Source: JAVMKJ01 sp031732875
Lineage (GTDB): Bacteria; Pseudomonadota; Gammaproteobacteria; Competibacterales; Competibacteraceae
Assembly (NCBI GenBank): GCA_031732875.1
Contig: JAVMKL010000030.1
Span: forward strand, 1 to 45,651
Length of the DNA: 45,651 nt
Reading direction: 5' to 3'
Part shown: piece by piece, positions 1-7,856 of the stretch
Layout: each line of letters begins with the position of its first letter
Position numbering within the stretch: the first letter of the stretch is position 1
Notes under the pieces: generated by a model
Databases searched by the model: none
Seen by the model: only the letters and a program-made list of their open reading frames with translations
What the model was told of the DNA's origin: nothing
Made by a program: the position numbers and the translations under genes

Positions 1-25
1 AAACACTAAACGACATGGTGGATGC

Positions 26-619
26 GTGCGAATTTCTTTCGATCTCGATGATACCTTGATTTGTGGACCCTCCATTCCCACCGAACAATTTGTCTCCTGG
101 TGGCACCGCTGGCGGTATCCCGAACGGCTTCGTCACGGCACCTGGTCACTCATGACCGCGCTGGCGCGGCGACGTTGCAAGATTTGGATCTATACATCAT
201 CTTGCCGCTCCCCACGGTATTTGAAAACCTGGTTCGCCAGTTTCGGGATTCCGATCGAGGGAGTTGTGAACCAGGCCCGGCACGAGCAGACGGTCGGTTT
301 GCGGGGACCATCGAAGTTTCCGCCCGCATTCGGCATCGACCTGCATGTCGATGACTCGTCCGGCGTTGCCATGGAAGGCGTGGACCATCAGTTTCCGGTC
401 CTCGTCGTTGCACCGGAGGATCCAGGTTGGGCGGATCGAGTGCTGCGCGAGGTAGACGCACGGATCAGTTCGAACCCCCACTGGAGTGCGCGACAACTCG
501 CTCCGAGCCAGCCATTCGATGTAAGACGGATTTTTCGGGATCGCCTTGCCCGAGTCTTGCTATCGGACCACCGGATCCCCTACTACGCCATCGATGGCGT
601 CAAACCCGATCCAGCCTGA
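26..619 (+). CDS. HAD-superfamily phosphatase-like protein
   Basis: The 197-aa product has the haloacid dehalogenase signature in order. DLDDT near residues 6-10 is motif I with the nucleophilic Asp. YTSS near residue 56 is motif II. A Lys before the segment FPPAFGIDLHVDDS (about residues 98-112) supplies motifs III and IV. The set is complete, so it is probably an active Mg-dependent phosphohydrolase. The substrate cannot be read from the sequence. There is no signal peptide or membrane segment, so it should be cytoplasmic. Translation begins at a GTG preceded by GGTGGA; the nearby ATG at 22 is in another frame. It lies 124 bp upstream of the ornithine decarboxylase gene on the same strand, and whether the two are cotranscribed is unclear. 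Confidence 0.75.
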   Translation: MRISFDLDDTLICGPSIPTEQFVSWWHRWRYPERLRHGTWSLMTALARRRCKIWIYTSSCRSPRYLKTWFASFGIPIEGVVNQARHEQTVGLRGPSKFPPAFGIDLHVDDSSGVAMEGVDHQFPVLVVAPEDPGWADRVLREVDARISSNPHWSARQLAPSQPFDVRRIFRDRLARVLLSDHRIPYYAIDGVKPDPA

Positions 620-743
620 AAGCATCCCACGTGTAATTATTCACTCTTTTCGCTCCTATCAAGGGTGAGAGAGCTAGGGTAAGGGGGTAAGTCCTTGACG
701 TGGCGACCCGCTTCATTCCAAACATCCTAACCAGGAAAAACCC

Positions 744-1898
744 ATGTATAGCAATTACTATTCTCCTGCTGATTGGGAAAAAATCATGACGTTCTCAAAA
801 AATAAGGAGACGCCATTCTTAGTCGTGCTCTTGGACAGGATCCGGCAGAAATACGAAGAATTCCGAACGAATTTTCCCTCCGCGAAAATTTATTACGCGG
901 TCAAAGCCAATCCCGGAGTGGAATTACTGGCCTTGTTGCGGGATCTCGGTTCCTATTTCGACATCGCGTCGATTTACGAACTCGACAGAGTACTCGGTCT
1001 GGGCGTGTCGGCCGAGCGGGTGAGTTTCGGCAATACCATCAAAAAAGCAAGACACGTCCGCGAAGCTTACGAAAAAGGAGTCAGGCTGTTTACGAGCGAC
1101 TGCGAGATGGATGTCCGCAATATCGCCAAGGAAGCTCCTGGCTCGCGGGTATTCTTCCGGCTCTTGATGGACGCCGTAACTTCCGATTCCGATTGGCCGC
1201 TGTCGCGAAAATTCGGCTGCCAACCGCGCATGTCAACGGATCTCATGTTATTAGCCGCGGATTTGGGTTTGGAGCCCTATGGAATTTCGTTTCACGTCGG
1301 CTCGCAACAGCGCGAAATCCCGGCTTGGGACGCGGCGATTATTCAAGTACACTCTCTGTTCGATTGGATGGAAAAGGAGCATTTTCGTCTGAAGGCCATA
1401 AACATGGGGGGTGGTTTTCCGGCGGATTATCTTGTGAAAACCAATCCGCTTTCCGTATATGCGGAAGAAATAAGTCGATATTTAACCCTCTATTTCGGCA
1501 ATTCGGTCCCGAAAATTTACTTGGAACCGGGGCGTGGTCTCGTGGGCGAAGCCGGCGTTCTGATCAGCGAAATCATCTCGGTTTCCAAAAAATCGAAAAC
1601 CGACTTGAAACGCTGGGTTTATACCGACGTCGGCATATTTAATGGCTTGATGGAAACCTTGGGAGAATCCATAAAATACCCAGTCTACACCGATAAAAAT
1701 GGCGAAACCGGGGATGTAATTATGGCGGGACCGACTTGCGATAGCCTGGACATCATGTACGAACATTTCAAATATCAACTTCCATTGTCGCTGGAAAGCG
1801 GCGACCGAATCTATTGGCTTTCCACCGGCGCGTATACCGCTTCTTACAGCGCCATCGAATTCAACGGCTTTCCGCCATTGCAGACGTATTATTTGTAA
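744..1898 (+). CDS. Ornithine (diamino acid) decarboxylase, fold III, PLP-dependent
   Basis: This 384-aa protein belongs to the alanine-racemase-fold decarboxylases. The PLP Lys is K54 in YYAVKANPG. HVGSQ, GGGFP and EPGRGLVGEAG form the phosphate and barrel motifs, and GPTCDSLDIM (Cys near residue 332) supplies the second active-site half of the dimer. Length and motifs fit ornithine or lysine/ornithine decarboxylase better than diaminopimelate decarboxylase (about 415 aa) or biosynthetic arginine decarboxylase (over 600 aa). It would make putrescine (or cadaverine) in the cytoplasm. The start has AGGAAAAACCC before ATG. It is convergent with the carboxynorspermidine genes, which use putrescine, so the three genes form a likely spermidine pathway. 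Exact substrate preference is inferred. Confidence 0.85.
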   Translation: MYSNYYSPADWEKIMTFSKNKETPFLVVLLDRIRQKYEEFRTNFPSAKIYYAVKANPGVELLALLRDLGSYFDIASIYELDRVLGLGVSAERVSFGNTIKKARHVREAYEKGVRLFTSDCEMDVRNIAKEAPGSRVFFRLLMDAVTSDSDWPLSRKFGCQPRMSTDLMLLAADLGLEPYGISFHVGSQQREIPAWDAAIIQVHSLFDWMEKEHFRLKAINMGGGFPADYLVKTNPLSVYAEEISRYLTLYFGNSVPKIYLEPGRGLVGEAGVLISEIISVSKKSKTDLKRWVYTDVGIFNGLMETLGESIKYPVYTDKNGETGDVIMAGPTCDSLDIMYEHFKYQLPLSLESGDRIYWLSTGAYTASYSAIEFNGFPPLQTYYL

Positions 1899-1976
1899 CG
1901 CTACAGCAAAGCCGTAGACTCAAGCTCGCTTAACCTCGGGGTAGGGGTAGTTCACAACTCCCACCGCCAAGATACA

Positions 1977-2001
1977 AGGGTGGACATTGCATGCCCACCC
2001 T
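1977..2001. terminator. Stem-loop between convergent genes
   Basis: An 11-bp inverted repeat with one mismatch (AGGGTGGACAT / ATGCCCACCCT) encloses a TGC loop. It lies between the ends of the decarboxylase (plus) and the carboxynorspermidine dehydrogenase (minus), so it may serve as a bidirectional terminator. No T-tract is present. Half of a similar repeat (GGGTGGGCAT) occurs at about 25310, which suggests a dispersed repeat family. Confidence 0.5.
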
Positions 2002-2013
2002 ACGGCATTCCGG

Positions 2014-3351
2014 CTACCGCTTGGGCTTCAAGGCGATCATCGGGTTGGCCGCCGAGACCGTGACCGTCGCCGTCGACTCCGCCAGTTCCGTCGCCAACTC
2101 CCTGACCGTGCCATCGAACGAATCCTTGCCGCCGGGCTCGATCTCCTTGATGTCGGTCGGAAGTCCAATCCGATCCAGCAGGGAAATGAACGGTTCGGGA
2201 TCGAGTTCCTCGACGTTCACCATCGTCTTCGGGTCCCAGATGCCTTGAGCCACGAGCATGGCCGCCGCGACGGGTGGGACGCCGGCGGTGTAGCTGATGC
2301 CTTGCGACTCGACCTCTTCGTAGCACCGCTTGTGGTCGGAAACCTGATAGATGAAGACTTCCCTCGCTTTCCCGTCTTTCCAGCCCCTGACGAAGTTGCC
2401 GATGCATGTCTTGCCGGTATAGCCGGGCGCAAGGGTTTGCGGGTCGGGCAGGAGCGCCTTGACGACCTTGAGCGGCACGACTTCCTGGCCGGTAGCCAGT
2501 TTCACCGGCAGATGCGACAGAAATCCGAGGGTGCGGAGCACGGTGAACACGTTGATGTAGTGGTCCCCGAATCCCATCCAGAAACGGATGCTGTTGGCAT
2601 CGATATTCTGCGAGAGCGAGTGCAATTCATCGTGTCCGTTCAGGTAAATGGGGCAAGGACCGACGACCGGGAAATCGTAAATGCGCTTGACCGAATGGGT
2701 CGGATACTCTTTCCATTGGCGGTCGATCCAGGTCCAGACCTTGATGAACTCGCGGAAATTGATCTCCGGGTCGAAATTGGTGGCGAAATATTTGCCATGA
2801 CTTCCAGCATTGACATCCATGATGTCGATCATGTCAATCTTGTCAAAATAACGCTTGACCGCCAACGCGCAGTAGGCATTGACCACGCCCGGATCAAACC
2901 CGGCGCCCAGGATGGCGGTCAGTCCTTTTTCAGCGCAGCGATCCTTGCGCTTCCATTCGTAGTTCGCATACCACGGCGGGTTTTCGCAAACCTTGTCCGG
3001 TTCCTCGTGGATCGCGGTATCGATATAAGCCGCCCCCGTCTGAAGGCAAGCCTCCAGGATCGACATGTTAAGAAACGCCTGCCCGAGATTGATCACAATC
3101 TTGGAGTTCGTCTCGTTAATCAGTTTGACGGTTGCCGGAATGTCGAGCGCATCGATCTGCCGCGAATGCAGTCTGTGGGCGGGATTTTGGATATGCTCTT
3201 TGTGTTTGATGCTTCCGATGATCTCGTCACATTTCGACAGGGTCCGCGATGCGATGCAGATGTCGCCCAGCAGTTCGTTGTTCATTGCGGCCTTGTGGGC
3301 CGCCACATGGGCAACACCGCCGGCACCCACGATCAGCACGTTTTTCTTCAT
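2014..3351 (-). CDS. Carboxynorspermidine/carboxyspermidine dehydrogenase (saccharopine dehydrogenase family)
   Basis: The 445-aa product starts with a Rossmann NAD(P) motif (VGAGGVAHVAAHKA, residues 8-21). It continues with family-typical stretches such as NLGQAFLNMSILEAC, AAYIDTA, GAGFDPGVVNAYCA and VNAGSHG. The enzyme reductively condenses aspartate semialdehyde with putrescine or diaminopropane to give carboxyspermidine or carboxynorspermidine. AGGAG lies 9 nt before the ATG. It is the second gene of a two-gene operon, 18 bp after nspC. The C-terminus runs about 40 residues past the usual NVEELDPEPF...GLP ending, with a Thr/Ala-rich tail. That is longer than family members I know (about 400-415 aa). 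Confidence 0.88.
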   Translation of the reverse strand: MKKNVLIVGAGGVAHVAAHKAAMNNELLGDICIASRTLSKCDEIIGSIKHKEHIQNPAHRLHSRQIDALDIPATVKLINETNSKIVINLGQAFLNMSILEACLQTGAAYIDTAIHEEPDKVCENPPWYANYEWKRKDRCAEKGLTAILGAGFDPGVVNAYCALAVKRYFDKIDMIDIMDVNAGSHGKYFATNFDPEINFREFIKVWTWIDRQWKEYPTHSVKRIYDFPVVGPCPIYLNGHDELHSLSQNIDANSIRFWMGFGDHYINVFTVLRTLGFLSHLPVKLATGQEVVPLKVVKALLPDPQTLAPGYTGKTCIGNFVRGWKDGKAREVFIYQVSDHKRCYEEVESQGISYTAGVPPVAAAMLVAQGIWDPKTMVNVEELDPEPFISLLDRIGLPTDIKEIEPGGKDSFDGTVRELATELAESTATVTVSAANPMIALKPKR

Positions 3352-3369
3352 GTCGATTGTTCTCCTGAT

Positions 3370-4476
3370 TCAGGAAAGACTACGTTTGAAATTCTTGTAT
3401 CCGAATTTTCGGACCACGTCCACAGCTCCATCCAGCCTGCGTACCACGATGGACGGCATGGGAAGTCCATTGAACCAGTTTTTCTTGACCATCGTGTAGC
3501 CAGCGGCGTCCGCAATGCGGACCTCGCTGCCGATTTCCAGGCGGCTTTTTAAATCATACTCGCCGAATATATCACCTGCCAGACAGGTTCGGCCAGCAAT
3601 CATTATGCGGTGAGGTCCCGGTTCTGGCCATGCAACCTTCGCGATAGTACGGTAGATCAGATGATCCAGCATGTGCGCTTCAACGGATGCATCGACAATC
3701 GCAATATCGATTTCGTTATGCATCACATCCAGTACCGTGGTCACCAACTCCGTGCAATAGGTGATCGCTGCTTCACCGGGTTCCAGATAAACCTGAACCC
3801 CAAATTTTTCACTGAATCTTCTAAGTATTTCACAGAATTGATCAACTAGATAACCGTCCTTGGTAAAATAGAGACCGCCGCCAAGGCTGACCCATTCCAT
3901 TTTTTCAAGCAGGAATCCATATTTTTGACCAATAAAATCGATAGCCGCTGAAATATTTCCGATGTCGTCATTTTCGCAATTAAAATGGAACATGACCCCG
4001 CTTAGCAGTGGGGATACTCTGATGATTTCATTTTCATCAGAAACCCCCAGTCTCGAATATTTTCTTGCTGGATCGGCAAGGTCGAAATGAGAATAACTGA
4101 TCCCTGGATTGATTCTCAATCCAAGCTTTATTCCGCCGACTTCACTATAATACATCTCAAGCTGAGATATTGAGTTGAAAATAATTTTATCAGCAAATTT
4201 TCTGACCGACTTGATGTCGCTTTTGGAAAAACCCACGCTGTAAGCATGAACTTCCTTGCCAAATTTTTCATGACCGAGCCGGGCTTCAAATAGGGAGCTA
4301 CTGGTGGTTCCATCCATGTATTTCCGCATGAGATCGAACACGCACCAAGTTGAAAAACATTTGAGTGCTAGTAAAAACTTCACCCCTGAAACTTCGCGCA
4401 CGTGCTGGATAATTTTCAGGTTGTCGAGCAGTTTGTTTTCGTCGATCAGGTAATAGGGCGTGGTTAACTTGGTCAT
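3370..4476 (-). CDS. nspC: Carboxynorspermidine/carboxyspermidine decarboxylase
   Basis: A 368-aa fold-III PLP decarboxylase of the NspC type. PLP Lys K39 lies in LALKCFS. TTSSSLFEARLG, FHFNCENDD, SLGGGLYF and YLEPGEA follow in the family order. GRTCLAGDIFGEY carries the cross-subunit catalytic Cys. It decarboxylates carboxy(nor)spermidine to (nor)spermidine. Length agrees with the family (about 365-385 aa). It is the promoter-proximal gene of the operon with the dehydrogenase downstream. No strong ribosome-binding site is visible before the ATG. Base composition is clearly more AT-rich than the housekeeping genes of this window, which may indicate transfer. Diaminopimelate decarboxylase is excluded by length and by the CENDD and GRTCLAGD motifs. 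Confidence 0.92.
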   Translation of the reverse strand: MTKLTTPYYLIDENKLLDNLKIIQHVREVSGVKFLLALKCFSTWCVFDLMRKYMDGTTSSSLFEARLGHEKFGKEVHAYSVGFSKSDIKSVRKFADKIIFNSISQLEMYYSEVGGIKLGLRINPGISYSHFDLADPARKYSRLGVSDENEIIRVSPLLSGVMFHFNCENDDIGNISAAIDFIGQKYGFLLEKMEWVSLGGGLYFTKDGYLVDQFCEILRRFSEKFGVQVYLEPGEAAITYCTELVTTVLDVMHNEIDIAIVDASVEAHMLDHLIYRTIAKVAWPEPGPHRIMIAGRTCLAGDIFGEYDLKSRLEIGSEVRIADAAGYTMVKKNWFNGLPMPSIVVRRLDGAVDVVRKFGYKNFKRSLS

Positions 4477-4602
4477 AATGGTATGTCTCGTGAAATATCG
4501 ATAACATCATCTCGACTGGCTACCCAATACACCAAGTAGCCGTTACTTAAAGAATTTATCATACAGGCTGAGCAACAACTCCATCACGATTAAAATCACG
4601 AG

Positions 4603-4621
4603 GCTCAATATGGATTCCAGA
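4603..4621 (+). repeat. IS1595 left terminal inverted repeat
   Basis: This 19-bp end is an exact inverted match to 5645-5663. It marks the left limit of the element. Confidence 0.85.
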
Positions 4622-4703
4622 CTGTTGAGAACAACTTCTCCCGACGGCGGTCAGGGGTTACACGGAACGAATCCCCAAGCACTTTGCCGCCGGTTTTTTC
4701 ACG

Positions 4704-5631
4704 ATGATCAACCTTCAAAATCTGCTCGACGAGGTCAAGTGTTACGAAACCGTTCGTCAGTTGCGCTGGCCTGACGGGATCCGGTGCCCGCACTGTGCCG
4801 CGGCCAAACTGACCCGACAAGGTCGGGAGACCACCCAACCGGCGCGGCAAAAGTATCGGTGTGAAGCCTGTCATCGCTATTTTGACGATCTGACCGGGAC
4901 GGTGCTGGCGGGGCATCATCAACCGTTGCGGGTATGAATTTTATGTTTGTACTTCATGGGGTTGAATCTGTCCAATGCCCAAATTGCCCAAGAGTTGGAC
5001 TTGAACCCGGACGACGGGCAACGGATGACCGAGCAACTGCGGGACGGGATCGTTGCTCGCCAACCGGAACCGACCTGGTCGGGCGAGGTGGAATGCGATG
5101 AGGTGTACGGGGTGGCCGGTCATCAAGGGCATCCTGAGGCGGTTAAAAAAAGGCCGCCGGGGGCGTCGGCGCCGGTTGAAGGGCGCGCGCGGGCGCGGCA
5201 CCTTGGAGAACGAAAAACCCCCGATCTTCGGGATGATCCAGCGGGGCGGCGCCGTGGTGGTCCGGATGCTGGAGAACGTCCAGCAAATCACCATCCGGCC
5301 TCTCATCGAGCGGTTCATCGCGCCGGGGAGTCGGGTCTATACCAACGAGTACGACATTTACCATCGCTTGCCCGAGTGGGGTTTTGACCACCGGACGGTC
5401 TGCCACAGCCGAGGGGAATACGCCCGCGATGAGGACGGTGACAGTTTCCATGAGGTCCACGTCAACACCGCCGAGGGGTTCTGGTCCTTGCTGCGCTCGT
5501 GGTTGCGACCCCATCGGGGGATCTCGCAAGAGAAACTGCCGCTCTACTTGGGTTTTTTTCAGTTCGTGCACAACGTCCGCCTCCGAGGCAAAGGCTTGCT
5601 CGGACCCCTGTTGGAACTTCTGGTGGCCTAA
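4704..5631 (+). pseudogene. IS1595-family transposase, broken by a stop and a frameshift
   Basis: The N-terminal part has a zinc-ribbon (CPHC ... CEACHRYFDDLTGT). An in-frame TGA at 4935 falls where relatives carry Trp. The frame then continues in GLNLSNAQIAQELDLN and GEVECDEVYGVAGH. A frameshift in the A7 run near 5142-5148 moves the remainder (LKGARGRGTL, YTNEYDIY, HVNTAEGFWSLLRSWLRPH, LGFFQFVHNVR) to another frame. Two independent lesions make an active enzyme unlikely. A programmed shift would not repair the upstream stop. Confidence 0.9.
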
Positions 5632-5644
5632 CCTGGCGAACTGA

Positions 5645-5663
5645 CTGGAATCCATATTGAGCC
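5645..5663 (-). repeat. IS1595 right terminal inverted repeat
   Basis: The 19-bp right end is the exact reverse complement of 4603-4621. The next base starts an open frame that belongs to the PurD-like stump. Confidence 0.85.
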
Positions 5664-5691
5664 AAATTTATTCTGGAGATGGTTAAGTGAT

Positions 5692-6084
5692 GTGCGGAAT
5701 GTCGGTTCAATCACCCGCTTCCGAGCACGCAGCGGCTTTCAGGTCGGCGTGCGGATCGTGGTACCACCCTTCCCTTTCAAGGATAAGGAGACCTTCGACA
5801 GCAGTTCCAGGGATGCGGTAATCCTGTTCAAGACACTTTCTCGAGAAGGCATCCACATCGAGGATGTGAAGCTGGTGAACGGCGAGTGGCTGGTGACCGG
5901 AACGGCGGGGATCGCACTGATCGTCTGCGGGATCGGCCCCACCATGAAACAGGCCCAGCGTCAGGTCTACAACCGGGTCAAGAATGTGATGATTCCCAAC
6001 ATGTACTTCCGCGAGGATATCGGCGACCGCTGGAACGAGGAGGACAGCGACCGACTACACGCTTGGGGCTATCTGCGGGAATGA
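5692..6084 (+). pseudogene. PurD-like ATP-grasp protein, C-terminal remnant
   Basis: The 130-residue frame resembles the C-terminal domain of phosphoribosylamine-glycine ligase. GFQVGVRIVVPPFPF corresponds to the start of that domain. LVTGTAGIALIVCGIGPTMKQAQRQVYNRV corresponds to the region after the ATP-grasp core, and MYFREDIGDRW to the typical YFR.DIG ending. The ATP-grasp core itself is absent. The same frame is open upstream to the IS1595 right end at 5663 (NLFWRWLSDVR), so the GTG at 5692 is probably not a native start. The gene looks truncated by the insertion event, and the left IS flank does not encode the missing part. The native protein may have been a PurD paralogue rather than housekeeping PurD. 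Confidence 0.6.
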
Positions 6085-6136
6085 GCGCCCGTATCCGACC
6101 CGGAAGCCCGGCCAAGACAGACAGCTGGAGCCGTTC

Positions 6137-6328
6137 TCACGCCCATAGATCCGCCAGCCGAAAAGCGGTGGCGCCAAAGGGTATGGCGCGCGCCTCGTCG
6201 TCTTCCTGGTAAACGTGCTTCAGCAACCAATGCCCGTCGCGCAACACTGCTATGGTTTGGATGACCCGGCCAAACCGTTCGAGCGTCTCTGGCCGGATAT
6301 CAAAGATACGTATCAGTGGGCCTGAGTC
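6137..6328 (-). pseudogene. Orphan C-terminal coding fragment
   Basis: A 63-codon minus-strand frame between two stops has no ATG or convincing start but reads like real protein (RPETLERFGRVIQTIAVL, then RDGHWLLKHVYQEDDEAR, ending FRLADLWA). I do not recognise the family with confidence. The LADLW-type ending is reminiscent of Uma2-like nuclease proteins. It is probably the tail of a gene cut by the same rearrangements that truncated its neighbours. Confidence 0.35.
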
Positions 6329-6390
6329 TCAGACTCCCATATCTATTGACTTCTATGAGAGGCATTATTCAGCCTGAATAATTTTGCCAC

Positions 6391-7332
6391 TCAACTAGAC
6401 TTAATGGCAGTAACCTCAAGCCAATAACGTGGTATTTCCATAATCCCAAAGTTTGAAAAAACATGGCTCACGGCCTTCTGCAGACATTCGCTGGCGATTT
6501 CTATCGGATAACCGCTCATCAAAACTTCTGCGAGACCTCCATAAGCTCCCACCAGTTCTAATCCTCGTTGCGAAATCGGTACCAATCGTTTGCAGTTGTC
6601 CGTCACTTCAAAGCCATTACGGCTGAGCACCTCTTCCCATTCCATTGGTGAAAGCCAGCCTTTATTAAATGCACGACCCACCATGCCGCGTTTGCGTGGT
6701 ATCGGTGGCTTGCCGGCTTCTCGCAACTCCTGGTTTTTCGAGTTGAGAATATTGATCGATTCCTTCATCCACTCAGCGAAGACTGCTTCAGTCCCTTCAG
6801 CAAAAGTTCCCACAAAAAAAACACTATTAAATATAAATATCCCTCTTGGGGCAAGCACCCGTCTCACCTCTTGTAAAAACTTATCCTTACTCGGCATCAG
6901 ATGTATCGCATTACCCATCATAGCGAGATCAAAATAGTTGGATTCAAAATCCAGATGGTCCGCACTGCCCTCCGCAAACATAACGATCCCTTGGTCAGAT
7001 CCAATAGCACGCTCCCAACTTGCTCTGTCACTCGCCAATAAGCCCTTATGTTGCAACTTCCTGCGGCCGATTTCCAGAGATTCGCGGGAAATATCGATGC
7101 CATAAACCGCAAGATCCGGCTTCAACTCGAGAATTAAATCTGTCAATAACCCAGTACCGCAGGCAAGATCCAATACCTTGCAGACTGATCCTAGAGATAT
7201 TTTTTTTAAAAGTTCTCGATTAGTTTCAATATATTCAGGTTCCTGTGAATATGGCTCATAGGTAGTGTTAACTTGGCAATGATGCTCCATAATATTGATC
7301 CCAACATATCGATTGAGTTGATCGGAATCCAT
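6391..7332 (-). CDS. SAM-dependent class I methyltransferase
   Basis: The product has SAM motif I (KVLDLACGTGLL, about residues 50-61), the acidic motif II end (YGIDIS), LAMMGNAIHLMPSKDKFLQEVRRVLAPRGIFIFNS in the middle, and a C-terminal cap-like region. It fits the Methyltransf_11/25 group acting on small molecules or lipids. The acceptor is unknown. The ATG at 7332 lies inside a 15-bp match to the IS1595 end and has no ribosome-binding site. The Met at residue 15 (ATG at 7290, MEHHCQ) has a weak TTGGGA upstream and may be the native start. It is the last minus-strand gene after the sulfotransferase, across a 524-bp gap. It is AT-rich compared with the synthase genes. Confidence 0.8.
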   Translation of the reverse strand: MDSDQLNRYVGINIMEHHCQVNTTYEPYSQEPEYIETNRELLKKISLGSVCKVLDLACGTGLLTDLILELKPDLAVYGIDISRESLEIGRRKLQHKGLLASDRASWERAIGSDQGIVMFAEGSADHLDFESNYFDLAMMGNAIHLMPSKDKFLQEVRRVLAPRGIFIFNSVFFVGTFAEGTEAVFAEWMKESINILNSKNQELREAGKPPIPRKRGMVGRAFNKGWLSPMEWEEVLSRNGFEVTDNCKRLVPISQRGLELVGAYGGLAEVLMSGYPIEIASECLQKAVSHVFSNFGIMEIPRYWLEVTAIKSS

Positions 7333-7338
7333 ATTGAG
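7324..7338 (-). repeat. IS1595-end-like 15-mer at methyltransferase start
   Basis: The sequence GGAATCCATATTGAG is identical to positions 2-16 of the plus-strand form of the IS1595 right end near 5646-5660. The 13 bases before it also show partial similarity. It probably marks a second, mostly lost, IS end. Confidence 0.5.
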
Positions 7339-7363
7339 TTGTAATTACAACCCAGTAACCATC

Positions 7364-7378
7364 CCCGGCAGAGCCGGG
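7364..7378. repeat. Short perfect hairpin CCCGGC-AGA-GCCGGG
   Basis: A 6-bp GC stem with a 3-nt loop lies upstream of the methyltransferase. No T-run follows on either strand, so it is more likely part of a REP-like repeat than an intrinsic terminator. Confidence 0.4.
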
Positions 7379-7856
7379 AGCTTTCGTTCATGAGCCGTTC
7401 AAAGCGAGCTCATCGGAGTCGCTAACATGCCCCCTTCACGGGAATCATCTAAAGTGGTATATCGACGCCAGAAACTGATCTGGCGGTCGAGAATGCCATC
7501 TCTGATCGCTGCACACTCAGCCTATATTTCGTTAATACTCCCTATTACGAGCGATTCCTGATCTATCCAATCAGCAGATGAATTCGTTAGACCACTGATA
7601 ACATACTTCTACGAGACCCTGTTGTGGCTAAGAGGCTCTTCCCGATCATAGCCATTGACACTGCATCAAGCAGTGGCCCTATGGGAACGCTCTCGGAATT
7701 GTCAAACTGCCACTGTCAACCCGACGGAGCCAATGGCTTACCCAATATAATTATATCAAATAATAAGACAAAGAAAAAACGGATTCAGGTGCATCCTACC
7801 ATTATTCATTTAAAATCAGTCTCTAATCGTATAAATCCAGTTTAGTTGATCGATGA
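7379..7856. other. Gene-free stretch between methyltransferase and sulfotransferase
   Basis: No intact gene is visible. It contains a strong hairpin at 7462-7490 (TCGACGCCAGA / TCTGGCGGTCGA, one bulge, loop AACTGA) and a smaller one at 7658-7674 (CACTGC-ATCAA-GCAGTG). A short minus-strand frame without a start (GILDRQISFWRRYTTLDDSREGG and onward, about 7398-7520) looks weakly protein-like and may be another gene remnant. Confidence 0.4.

Larger units (their letters stand above)
4603..5663 (+). mobile_element. Degenerate IS1595-family (ISXO2-like) insertion sequence
   Basis: The element is about 1.06 kb and bounded by perfect 19-bp terminal inverted repeats (GGCTCAATATGGATTCCAG) at 4603-4621 and 5645-5663. 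It carries one transposase gene, which is broken. The flanking octamers (AATCACGA on the left, AAATTTAT on the right) do not match, so the 8-bp target duplication expected for this family is missing. This suggests that an adjacent deletion or a recombination event followed insertion. Confidence 0.88.

Noticed and set aside
1987..3552. 521-codon plus-strand open frame
   Set aside because: It is antisense to the carboxynorspermidine dehydrogenase, which has clear family motifs, and its translation is low-complexity His/Asp/Arg-rich as expected for a GC-rich shadow frame.
5130..5170. Programmed frameshift at the A7 run of the IS1595 transposase
   Set aside because: The upstream in-frame TGA already prevents a full product, and the two lesions together fit decay better than regulated frameshifting.
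7621..7845. 73-codon plus-strand open frame in the gap before the sulfotransferase
   Set aside because: The start has no ribosome-binding site, the translation resembles no family, and the 3' half is AT-rich low-complexity sequence.
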